Assembly (NCBI RefSeq): GCF_013426895.1 | Contig: NZ_AP023176.1 | Location: 1,984,001-2,048,000 of the forward strand | Direction of reading: 5' to 3' | Origin: Paraburkholderia largidicola | GTDB taxonomy: Bacteria; Pseudomonadota; Gammaproteobacteria; Burkholderiales; Burkholderiaceae | Length of the DNA stretch: 64,000 bases | In this document: one piece after another, positions 56,654-64,000 of the stretch | Layout of the letters: every line of letters begins with the position of its first letter | Numbering within the stretch: the stretch's first letter is position 1 | The notes under the pieces: generated by a model | What the model saw: the letters and a program-made list of their open reading frames with translations, nothing else | Told to the model about the DNA's origin: nothing | Database searches by the model: none | Translations under genes and position numbers: made by a program

Positions 56654-57553
56654 ATGCGTATTCCCCCGCTCAAGGCGATCATCGCCTTCGAAAGCGTCGC
56701 CCGAACCAGCAGCGTGAATCGCGCGGCCGACGAGCTGGGTTTGACGGCATCGGCCGTGAGCCATCAGCTGAGCAACCTCGAGTCGATCATCGGGCAGCCG
56801 CTGTTCCAGCGCTCGGGGCGTGGTCTCGTGCTGACGCCGACGGGCGAGCGCTATCTGTCCGACGTGACGGGTTCGCTCGCCGATCTGAGCCGCGCCACCG
56901 AGCGCGCGTCGAGCCGCACCGACGTCGACATCCTGCGCGTGCATTCGAGCCCGAGCTTCGGCCTCATGTGGCTGATGCCGAGGCTGTCGTCGTTTCAGGA
57001 AGCGAACGACGACATCCAGTTGAACCTCGCGTGTTCCTACGAGAATGTCTCGTTCTCGAATGGCTTCTACGATATCGACGTGCGGCACGGCTACGGCAAC
57101 TGGAGCAACGTCGAAGTCAAGACCGTGCGCGGCGAATTCATCGCGCCGCTTGCATCGCCCACGTACCTCGCGCGTCATCCCGTGAACACGCCGGAAGATC
57201 TGCTGTCGCACCGGCTGATCTATTCGGAGTCGCCGCTCGTGCAGTGGAAACAATGGTTCGGCAGAACGGGGGTATCGGCGGCGCACAAGACTTTCGATTT
57301 TTCGTTCGACCGCTCGTACATGTCGCTCGAAACGGCGGCGCTCGGCCTGGGGATCGCGCTCGAAAGCGTGATGCTGGCGTCGGTGAAGATTCGCGAAGGC
57401 TTGCTGGTGCCCGTGTTCGACGACAGCTATGCCGTCGAAGTCGGCGCGCATCACGTCGTCTATCCGGCGCAAAACGCGGAGCTGCCGCGCGTGGCGCGCT
57501 TTCTCGCGTGGATCGAGCGCGAGGCCGCTGCTGAGCCTCCGCGCCAGTCATAG
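56654..57553 (+). CDS. LysR-family regulator, GcvA-like
   Basis: 299 residues from the ATG at 56654. The N-terminus MRIPPLKAIIAFESVARTSS and ELGLTASAVSHQLSNLESIIG is the GcvA/AmpR-type helix-turn-helix. The effector domain includes DIDVRHGYGNWSNVEV and AALGLGIALESV. It lies between the divergent RbsBCA-like operon and the SDR-MFS-transketolase genes and could regulate both. Confidence 0.92.
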   Translation: MRIPPLKAIIAFESVARTSSVNRAADELGLTASAVSHQLSNLESIIGQPLFQRSGRGLVLTPTGERYLSDVTGSLADLSRATERASSRTDVDILRVHSSPSFGLMWLMPRLSSFQEANDDIQLNLACSYENVSFSNGFYDIDVRHGYGNWSNVEVKTVRGEFIAPLASPTYLARHPVNTPEDLLSHRLIYSESPLVQWKQWFGRTGVSAAHKTFDFSFDRSYMSLETAALGLGIALESVMLASVKIREGLLVPVFDDSYAVEVGAHHVVYPAQNAELPRVARFLAWIEREAAAEPPRQS

Positions 57554-57725
57554 TCGCGGCGTGGCAGTGCGTCGGTACGGTCTTACTGCGCTGCAACGAA
57601 TCGCGGCCATTTCGCGCGCGAGCTTCATCTGAATTTTTCTCAGCCATTGTTGAACGTTTCCGCGTTGATGCGCGCGCCCCGTCAGCCGACACTCTGGGCA
57701 CACATCAACACACAGGAGACAACCC

Positions 57726-58475
57726 ATGTTGCTCGAGAACAGGATCGTCATCGTGACGGGCGCGGCCTCGCCGCGAGGGATCGGCCGGGCGACGGCCAAC
57801 GCACTCGTTGCGCAGGGCGCGCGCGTCGTGATCCTCGATCTGCGCAAGGAAGACGCGGAAGCCGCCGCAGCCGACCTCGGCGCCGGACACCTCGGCCTCG
57901 CCTGCGACGTCACCGATAAAGACGCCTGCGTGGCCGCTGCGCGCATCACGCTCGAACGCTATGGCCGCATCGACGGACTCGTGAACAACGCAGGCATCAC
58001 ACAGCCGGTTCGCACGATGGACATCACGGGCAAGGACTTCGACGCCATCGTCGACGTGAACCTGCGCGGCACGCTGTACATGTCGCAAGCCGTGGTTCCC
58101 GCGATGAAGGAACAGAACGGCGGCAGCATCGTCTGCATGTCGTCGGTGTCCGCACAACGCGGCGGCGGGATCTTCGGCGGCCCGCACTATAGCGCGGCGA
58201 AGGCTGGCGTGCTGGGTCTCGCGAAAGCAATGGCGCGCGAATTCGGCCCGAACCGCATTCGCATCAACTCGATCACGCCGGGCTTGATCCAGACCGACAT
58301 CACGGGCGACAAGCTGACGCCCGCGATGCGCGAAGACATCATCAAGGGCATTCCGCTCGGCCGGCTCGGCGATGCCGCCGACGTCGCCAACGCATGCCTG
58401 TTCCTCCTGAGCGATCTGTCGAGCTATCTGACGGGCATTACGCTCGACGTCAATGGCGGCATGCTGATTCACTGA
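57726..58475 (+). CDS. SDR family oxidoreductase
   Basis: 249 residues. The cofactor loop is TGAASPRGIG (two extra residues relative to TGxxxGIG). NNAG is present, catalytic Ser in CMSSVSAQRG, Tyr/Lys in YSAAK, and the end is VNGGMLIH. First gene of a four-gene run with an ACS transporter and split transketolase, so it probably oxidises or reduces a sugar or sugar alcohol in that pathway. ATG at 57726 preceded by CAGGAGAC. Confidence 0.9.
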   Translation: MLLENRIVIVTGAASPRGIGRATANALVAQGARVVILDLRKEDAEAAAADLGAGHLGLACDVTDKDACVAAARITLERYGRIDGLVNNAGITQPVRTMDITGKDFDAIVDVNLRGTLYMSQAVVPAMKEQNGGSIVCMSSVSAQRGGGIFGGPHYSAAKAGVLGLAKAMAREFGPNRIRINSITPGLIQTDITGDKLTPAMREDIIKGIPLGRLGDAADVANACLFLLSDLSSYLTGITLDVNGGMLIH

Positions 58476-58552
58476 GAACCGCGCCGCCGCCCCAAGGCGG
58501 CGCAATCGACGCACCCGGGAAAACCCGGGGCAAACATGGCAGGAGACATTCC

Positions 58553-59881
58553 ATGAAAGCGAAGTACACCGCGTCACCGATCACAGGTGATGTACTGCCG
58601 CGCAACGATACGCAGACTTTCGAAGCGAAGACCTACGCCAAGGTCGGCCGCCGGCTGATTCCCTTCCTGATGCTGTGCTATCTCGGCGCCTATCTGGACC
58701 GGGTCAACGTCGGCTTTGCGAAGCTGCAGATGCTCAGCGATCTGCGTTTCAGCGAAACCGTCTACGGCATGGGCGCGGGCATTTTCTTTCTTGGCTATTT
58801 CCTGTTCGAAGTGCCGAGCAATGTGATCCTGCATCGCGTCGGCGCGCGCCGCTGGCTTGCGCGCATCATGCTGACCTGGGCCGTGATCTCGGCGAGCTTC
58901 GTGTTCGTCAAGTCACCGACGGCCTTCTACGTGCTGCGGTTTTTACTCGGCGTCGCGGAAGCGGGCTTTGCGCCCGGCGTGATTCTTTATCTCACGTACT
59001 GGTTTCCGTCCGAGCGCCGCGCGAAGGCACTGTCGCTGTTCTTCATGGCGATTCCGCTGGCAGGGATGATCGGCGGACCGCTGTCGGGCTGGATCATGCA
59101 CTCGCTGCAAGGCGCGATGTCGATGGCCGGCTGGAAGTGGCTGTTCCTGCTCGAAGCGTTGCCGTCGCTCGTGCTCGGCTTCGCGATCCTGCTGTATCTC
59201 GACGACGGCATCAAGCAGGCGAAGTGGCTGAACGATGCCGAGAAAGCGCTGCTCGCCCGCAACGTCGCCGCCGATGCCGAACACAAGACCGCGCACGTCT
59301 CGATCCGCGCGTTCATCGGCGACCGCCGCCTGTGGCTGATGGCCTCGATCTACTTCTGCGTCGTGCTGGGGCAATACGGCCTGACCTTCTGGCTGCCGAC
59401 CATCATCCGCAAGGCGGGTGTCGCCGATCCGCTGTGGGTGGGCGCGTTCACGGCCATTCCGTATCTGTGCGCCATCATCGCCTTGCCGCTGATCGGCATG
59501 AGCGCGGATCGTCGACGCGAGCGCCGGTTTCACCTCGCCATTCCGATGCTGGTCGCCGCTGCGGGCTTCGCGACCTTGCCGATGCTCGGCAGCGTGGGGG
59601 CGTCGATCGTCTGTCTGAGTATCGCAGCGGCGGGCATTCTCGCGTCGTCGTCACAATTCTGGTCGCTGCCGACAGCCCTGTTGGGCGGCATGTCGGCGGC
59701 AGCGGGCATCGCCGCCGTGAACTGCTTCGCCAACCTGGCGGGCTTCTTCTCCCCGGCGATCGTCGGCTGGCTGAACGACTTCACGGGGAAGTCCACGGCC
59801 GGACTGATCTTCATCTCCGTCGCGATCACGCTTGGCGCAGCGCTCGTGTTTCTGGTGCCTGCCCGATCCGTCAACCGCTAA
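58553..59881 (+). CDS. MFS transporter, anion:cation symporter (ACS) family
   Basis: 442 residues from the ATG at 58553. Twelve hydrophobic helices; ACS-type signatures LGAYLDRVNVGFAKLQM, GYFLFEVPSNVILHRVGAR and YLTYWFPSERRAKALS. Family members import organic acids such as glucarate, tartrate or phthalate with H+ or Na+. The gap to the SDR (77 bp) holds two small GC hairpins (58480-58503 region and CCCGGG-aaaa-CCCGGG) that may tune expression within the operon. Confidence 0.92.
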   Translation: MKAKYTASPITGDVLPRNDTQTFEAKTYAKVGRRLIPFLMLCYLGAYLDRVNVGFAKLQMLSDLRFSETVYGMGAGIFFLGYFLFEVPSNVILHRVGARRWLARIMLTWAVISASFVFVKSPTAFYVLRFLLGVAEAGFAPGVILYLTYWFPSERRAKALSLFFMAIPLAGMIGGPLSGWIMHSLQGAMSMAGWKWLFLLEALPSLVLGFAILLYLDDGIKQAKWLNDAEKALLARNVAADAEHKTAHVSIRAFIGDRRLWLMASIYFCVVLGQYGLTFWLPTIIRKAGVADPLWVGAFTAIPYLCAIIALPLIGMSADRRRERRFHLAIPMLVAAAGFATLPMLGSVGASIVCLSIAAAGILASSSQFWSLPTALLGGMSAAAGIAAVNCFANLAGFFSPAIVGWLNDFTGKSTAGLIFISVAITLGAALVFLVPARSVNR

Positions 59882-59921
59882 TCCGTTTTGCAACCTTTTC
59901 GTTTGAACACTGGAGCTATCG

Positions 59922-60767
59922 ATGGACACTGAAACCGTCAACGATACGGTCACGCTCGCCGAGCACGCCTACCGCATTCGTAGAAACGCGCTGCTGATGG
60001 GCGAAGTACAGGGCCAGGGCTATATCGGCCAGGCGCTCGACATTGCCGACGCGCTCGCCGTCGCCTACTTCGGCGCGATGCGCTACCGCCCCGAAGATCC
60101 CGAATGGGAAGGCCGCGACCGCTTCCTGCTGTCGAATGGTCACTACGCGATTGCGCTGTACGCCGCGCTCTTCGAAGCCGGCATCCTGCCCGCCGACGAA
60201 CTCGAGACCTATGGCAGCGACGACAGCCGTCTGCCGATGTCCGGCATGGCGAGCTACACGCCCGGCATGGAAATGTCGGGCGGCTCGCTCGGCCACGGTC
60301 TGACGATCGCCGTCGGCCGCTGCCTGGGACTGAAGCGCAAGAACTCGGATGCATTCGTCTACACGCTCTTCTCCGATGGCGAACTCGATGAGGGCTCGAT
60401 CTGGGAAGGCCTCATGTCCGCCGCGCACTGGAAGCTCGACAACCTGATCGCGATCGTCGATGTGAACAACCAGCAGGCCGACGGCCCGTCGACGCAGATC
60501 ATGGCCTTCGAGCCGCTCGTCGAAAAACTCGAAGCGTTCGGCTGGTACACGCAGCGCGTGAACGGCAACGACATCGATGCCGTCAAGCAGGCATTCGACA
60601 ACGCCCGCCATCACGACAAGCCGCAACCGCGCATCATCGTCTGCGATACGAAGATGGGCTGCGGTGTGCCGTTCCTCGAAGAACGTGAGAAGAACCATTT
60701 CATCCGCGTCGACGCACACGAGTGGAAGCTCGCGCTCGAAGCACTCGAAGCCGGGAGACAAGCATGA
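59922..60767 (+). CDS. Split transketolase, N-terminal (TPP-binding) subunit
   Basis: 281 residues. The thiamine-diphosphate motif is SDGELDEGSIWEGL...VDVNN (Ser replacing the first Gly of GDG). The active-site histidines typical of the N-half are visible in NGHYAIALYAALFEAG and GGSLGHGL. ATG after GGAG. It overlaps the C-terminal subunit gene by 4 bp. Two-subunit transketolases act in side pathways, such as the AptAB enzyme of D-apiose use, as well as in pentose metabolism. Confidence 0.93.
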   Translation: MDTETVNDTVTLAEHAYRIRRNALLMGEVQGQGYIGQALDIADALAVAYFGAMRYRPEDPEWEGRDRFLLSNGHYAIALYAALFEAGILPADELETYGSDDSRLPMSGMASYTPGMEMSGGSLGHGLTIAVGRCLGLKRKNSDAFVYTLFSDGELDEGSIWEGLMSAAHWKLDNLIAIVDVNNQQADGPSTQIMAFEPLVEKLEAFGWYTQRVNGNDIDAVKQAFDNARHHDKPQPRIIVCDTKMGCGVPFLEEREKNHFIRVDAHEWKLALEALEAGRQA

Positions 60768-61762
60768 GCACCGTTATGAAGAAGCCGCGCCTGAAGACAT
60801 CGGCGATGATCGCGTCGATCGCAGGCGAAGGCCAGGTCACGCGTTCCGCGCCGTTCGGCCACGCGCTCGCTGAACTGGCGCGCTCGAAGAGCAACGTGGT
60901 CGGCATGACGGCCGATCTCGGCAAGTACACGGACCTGCATATCTTCGGCAAAGAGTTTCCGGACCGTTACTATCAGATGGGCATGGCCGAGCAACTGCTG
61001 ATGGGCGCTGCCGCTGGTTTCGCGCATGAAGGCGCGCAACCGTTCGTGACGACCTACGCCGTATTCGCCACACGCCGCGCCTACGACTTCATCCATCAGA
61101 CGATCGCCGAAGACAACCTCGACGTGAAGATCGTTGCCGCGCTGCCCGGTCTCACGACAGGTTACGGCCCGAGCCACCAGGCCGCCGAAGACCTCGCGCT
61201 GATGCGCGCGATGCCGAACATGACGGTGATCGATCCGTGCGACGCGCTCGATATCGAGCAGATGGTGCCCGCGATCGCTGCGCACAAAGGCCCTGTCTAC
61301 GCACGCCTGTTGCGCGGCAACGTGCCCGCCGTGCTCGACGAGTACGACTACACGTTCGAACTCGGCAAGGCCAAGCTGCTGCGCGACGGCGCGGAGGTGC
61401 TGCTGATCTCGTCGGGGATCATGACGATGCGCTCGCTCGAAGTCGCCAAGGCACTCGAAGCGGACAACATCGGCGTCGGCGTGCTGCACGTGCCGACCAT
61501 CAAGCCACTCGATACCGCCACCATCCTGCGCGAAGCAAAGCGCACGGGACGCATGGTGATTGTCGCGGAGAACCATACGGTGATCGGTGGGCTCGGCGAA
61601 GCGGTGGCCAGCACGCTGCTTGGCGCGGGCGTGACGCCGCCGTTCCGCCAGATCGCGCTGCCCGACGAGTTCCTCGATGCAGGCGCCCTGCCCACGCTGC
61701 ACGACCGTTATGGCATCTCGACCAGCATCATGGCCGCTAACATCAAGACGTGGCTCGGGTAA
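60764..61762 (+). CDS. Split transketolase, C-terminal (pyrimidine-binding) subunit
   Basis: 332 residues from the ATG at 60764. It holds the transketolase pyrimidine domain (MTADLGKYTDLHIFGKEFPD, MGMAEQLLMGAAAGFAHEG with the catalytic Glu) and the C-terminal domain (LISSGIMTMRSLEVAK, ENHTVIGGLGEAV). Translationally coupled to the N-subunit (ATGA). Together they form one enzyme that moves two-carbon ketol units between sugars. The operon ends in a strong terminator. Confidence 0.93.
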   Translation: MSTVMKKPRLKTSAMIASIAGEGQVTRSAPFGHALAELARSKSNVVGMTADLGKYTDLHIFGKEFPDRYYQMGMAEQLLMGAAAGFAHEGAQPFVTTYAVFATRRAYDFIHQTIAEDNLDVKIVAALPGLTTGYGPSHQAAEDLALMRAMPNMTVIDPCDALDIEQMVPAIAAHKGPVYARLLRGNVPAVLDEYDYTFELGKAKLLRDGAEVLLISSGIMTMRSLEVAKALEADNIGVGVLHVPTIKPLDTATILREAKRTGRMVIVAENHTVIGGLGEAVASTLLGAGVTPPFRQIALPDEFLDAGALPTLHDRYGISTSIMAANIKTWLG

Positions 61763-61799
61763 CGAATCGAATTCCTATCGCACCCTGGTTGCATGATCG

Positions 61800-61834
61800 A
61801 ACGACCGCGAGCCGAAAGGATGCGGTCGTTTTTT
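61800..61834 (+). terminator. Rho-independent terminator after the transketolase operon
   Basis: AACGACCGC-(13-base loop)-GCGGTCGTT followed by TTTT: 9-bp stem plus U-run, 38 bp after the stop. Confidence 0.85.
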
Positions 61835-61842
61835 CGACTACG

Positions 61843-62784
61843 TCAGTGCGACGACACATAATCCGAATCCGCAAACGCCGGCGGCATCGAGAACGTCTCG
61901 CGCATACGCTTCGTCTCCGCTGCGGGCGTCGCGCCAAACAGACGCTTGAATTCGCGATTGAACTGCGACGCGCTCGTGTAGCCGACGGCGTGACACGCCG
62001 CTTCGGCCGTGATGCCTTGACGCAGCATCAACAGTCGCGCCTGATGCAGCCGCGCCGATTTCACATATTGCATCGGCGAGGTTTGCGTGATCGTCTTGAA
62101 GTGGCTGTGAAAGGTCGGTACGCTCATACCCGCGTCGCTCGCAAGCTGTGACACATCGAGCGGCTGCGCATAGGTCGCGTGGATGCGGCGCAACGCCTTG
62201 CCGATCTTGCCGAACTGCCCTTGCATCGCCAAAGCCGCGCGCATCGCGTTGCCTTGCTCGCCCGTCAGCACGCGGAAATACAGCTCGCGCTTCAGCGCCG
62301 GACCGAGGATGGATGCGTCGAGCGGCCGGCTCATCGCTTCCAGAAATCGCATCACGGACATTCGAAGTGCCGGGTCCATCGGACTGGACATCATGCTTTG
62401 CGGGGCGTATGCCTGAACGGGCGCATGATGACGGTCGATCTCCAGCATCAGTTCGGCCGCCAGCGTAAAATCCAGATGCAGGTAGATGGCCAGCAACGGG
62501 CGTTGCGGCGTAGCGTCGGTTTCCATCGTGAACGGCACGGGCACAGCGACGGCGAGATACTGCTGCTCGTCGTACACGTAGACCTGATCGCCGAAATAGC
62601 CGCGCTTGGTTCCCTGGCAAACGATCACGATGCCGGGATCATAGAGAACAGGCGTGCGGGACAACGCACGATCCGAACGCAGGATGCGCACATCCGGCAA
62701 GGCCGTGAGGTTGTATCCCTCATTGGGCGCGAGTGCTTTCATCAATGCGATCATCGCTTGCTGCCCGTCGATCTTACTGACCAC
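61843..62784 (-). CDS. AraC-family transcriptional regulator (AraC_N type)
   Basis: 313 residues. The N-terminal sensor domain is of the AraC_N type (PDVRILRSDRALSRTPVLYD, IVCQGTKRGYFGDQVYVYD). The C-terminal double HTH follows (VSQLASDAGMSVPTFHSHF; ACHAVGYTSASQFNREFKRLFG). Members commonly sit beside and control a divergent SDR or aldo-keto reductase gene, as here (SDR at 62893, about 110 bp between starts). Confidence 0.92.
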   Translation of the reverse strand: MVSKIDGQQAMIALMKALAPNEGYNLTALPDVRILRSDRALSRTPVLYDPGIVIVCQGTKRGYFGDQVYVYDEQQYLAVAVPVPFTMETDATPQRPLLAIYLHLDFTLAAELMLEIDRHHAPVQAYAPQSMMSSPMDPALRMSVMRFLEAMSRPLDASILGPALKRELYFRVLTGEQGNAMRAALAMQGQFGKIGKALRRIHATYAQPLDVSQLASDAGMSVPTFHSHFKTITQTSPMQYVKSARLHQARLLMLRQGITAEAACHAVGYTSASQFNREFKRLFGATPAAETKRMRETFSMPPAFADSDYVSSH

Positions 62785-62892
62785 GCTTCACCCTCGTCAT
62801 AGGAATAGGCAATAAGTCAAGACTATAAGACCTGAATCATACCTGTGCGAAAGAATATTATGCATTCGTCTCTCTTCTCTTTCGAGGTGCGC

Positions 62893-63726
62893 ATGCCATC
62901 GTTCAAAACTCTCCTCATTACCGGCGTCAGCAGCGGCTTCGGACGCGCGCTCGCCGAAGAAGCGCTTGCCGCAGGTCACCGCGTGGTCGGCACCGTCCGA
63001 AGCGAACAGGCCAGGCATGCGTTCGAAGCACTGGCTCCGGGTAAATCCGTGGGTCGTGTGCTCGATGTGACCGACTTCGAAGCGATCGACGGCGTCGTCG
63101 CTGAAATCGAGGCGACGGTCGGCCCGATCGACGTGCTCGTCAACAACGCCGGGTACGGTCATGAGGGCGTGATGGAGGAGTCTTCGCTGGATGAGATGCG
63201 CCGGCAGTTCGACGTCAACGTATTCGGCGCCGTCGCGATGATGAAGGCCGTGATCCCGGGCATGCGCAAACGGCGGCGCGGCCATATCGTCAACATCACG
63301 TCGATGGGCGGCTTCATCACGATGCCCGGCATTACCTATTACTGCGGCAGCAAGTTCGCGCTGGAGGGCATCTCCGAGGCGCTCGGCAAGGAAGTGAGGG
63401 CATTGGGCATCTTCGTTACTGCCGTCGCACCGGGATCGTTCCGGACCGATTGGGCCGGCCGCTCGATGATCCGGACGCCGCGTTCGATCCCGGACTACGA
63501 CCCGCTCTTCGATCCCATCAGACAAGCGCGCGAGGCAAAAAGCGGCAAGCAGTTGGGCGACCCCGTGAAGGCGGCGCGCGCGATGCTGTCCGCGATTGGC
63601 AGCGACAATCCGCCGGCGCATCTGCTTCTGGGAAGTGATGCGCTTGGACTTGTGCGCGAGAAGCTCTCGGCTATCGGCGGCGAAATCGACGCGTGGGAGG
63701 CCGTCAGCCGGTCGACGGACGGTTAA
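62893..63726 (+). CDS. SDR family oxidoreductase
   Basis: 277 residues from the ATG at 62893 (GAGGTG just upstream; ATGs further upstream extend a non-family tail). Cofactor motif TGVSSGFG, NNAG (LVNNAGYG), catalytic Ser in VNITSMGG, Tyr/Lys in YYCGSK. The C-terminal extension (DPIRQAREAKSGKQLGDPV, LLLGSDALGLVREKL) is typical of the oxidoreductase subgroup regulated by AraC_N proteins. Confidence 0.92.
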   Translation: MPSFKTLLITGVSSGFGRALAEEALAAGHRVVGTVRSEQARHAFEALAPGKSVGRVLDVTDFEAIDGVVAEIEATVGPIDVLVNNAGYGHEGVMEESSLDEMRRQFDVNVFGAVAMMKAVIPGMRKRRRGHIVNITSMGGFITMPGITYYCGSKFALEGISEALGKEVRALGIFVTAVAPGSFRTDWAGRSMIRTPRSIPDYDPLFDPIRQAREAKSGKQLGDPVKAARAMLSAIGSDNPPAHLLLGSDALGLVREKLSAIGGEIDAWEAVSRSTDG

Positions 63727-63756
63727 GCGTCGATATCCAGGTCTGAATTAACAGAC

Positions 63757-64000
63757 TCACAGGTACTCGACATTCCCGTCGACGCTGATCGCCTGCCCCG
63801 TGATATTGCCGCCAGCCGGCGACGCGAGGAACAAGGTCATCGCGGCAATATCGTCGACGGTGACCATCCGGCGCAAAGAAATCTTCTTCAGGTACTCGTC
63901 GCGCATCGCATCGAACGAAATACCGAGCGCGTCGGCACGCGCGGCAATCACCTTGCTCATCCGTTCGCCTTCTACGACGCCCGGCAAAATCGCATTCACA
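63757..64000 (-). CDS. SDR family oxidoreductase, C-terminal end (5' part beyond the right edge)
   Basis: About 80 residues of the C-terminal end of an SDR: NAILPGVVEGERM, a lid region, then DIAAMTLFLASPAGGNITGQAISVDGN. The catalytic part lies outside the window. Convergent with the SDR at 62893 (30 bp between stops). Confidence 0.85.
   Translation of the reverse strand, partial: VNAILPGVVEGERMSKVIAARADALGISFDAMRDEYLKKISLRRMVTVDDIAAMTLFLASPAGGNITGQAISVDGNVEYL

Overview
The window is a GC-rich chromosomal or megaplasmid segment with Burkholderiaceae character, most like Paraburkholderia or Caballeronia. I infer this from codon use, the density of short-chain dehydrogenases (seven), glutathione S-transferases (four) and LysR/AraC regulators, an orphan type VI secretion vgrG island, and a yejABEF locus. 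I see no rRNA, tRNA, CRISPR array, transposase or integrase. It reads as an accessory or metabolic region rather than core genome.

Layout. 1-5660 (+): end of a catabolic operon with a MalK/UgpC-type ABC ATPase (cut by the left edge), SDR, GMC oxidoreductase, DUF993 aldolase-like protein and MHS-family transporter. 5934-11395 (-): T6SS island in the order vgrG, DUF4123 adaptor, DUF3304 lipoprotein (probable immunity), DUF2235/Tle1-type lipase effector. Two small decayed genes (11623-12221) and a small membrane protein lie upstream. 13109-15948: a cyclic-nucleotide-domain/thioredoxin-reductase-like fusion that lacks the redox CxxC, and a secreted beta-propeller-like protein. 16404-23506: a redox/detoxification cluster with an alpha/beta hydrolase, SDRs, a truncated LysR remnant, an intact LysR, a cysteine hydrolase, two GSTs and a cupin. 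A 40-bp repeated element precedes two of its operons. 23726-29459: a sigma54 activator with a TPR-like C-terminus, a short AraC protein, a CBS protein, a hotdog thioesterase and a 7TM histidine kinase whose phospho-acceptor His is replaced by Gln. 29718-35443: GST, methyltransferase, a secreted glycoside hydrolase with a long PT linker, and a VOC protein with a 26-bp perfect palindrome upstream.

35671-46979 forms a plausible outer-to-inner-membrane uptake route: YejABEF oligopeptide ABC transporter (-), TonB-ExbD-ExbB (-) and a divergent TonB-dependent receptor (+). 47114-51450 holds a GST, an SDR/LysR divergent pair with a clear LysR-type operator, and an exporter-type ABC protein. 51620-61762 is a carbohydrate module: COG3618 hydrolase and RbsBCA-like ABC transporter (-), then LysR, SDR, ACS-family transporter and a split transketolase (+) closed by a strong terminator. 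61843-64000 holds an AraC/SDR divergent pair and the end of another SDR cut by the right edge.

Functions are assigned from motifs and family recall. No database search was possible. Positions of internal motifs are counted by eye and may be off by a few residues.
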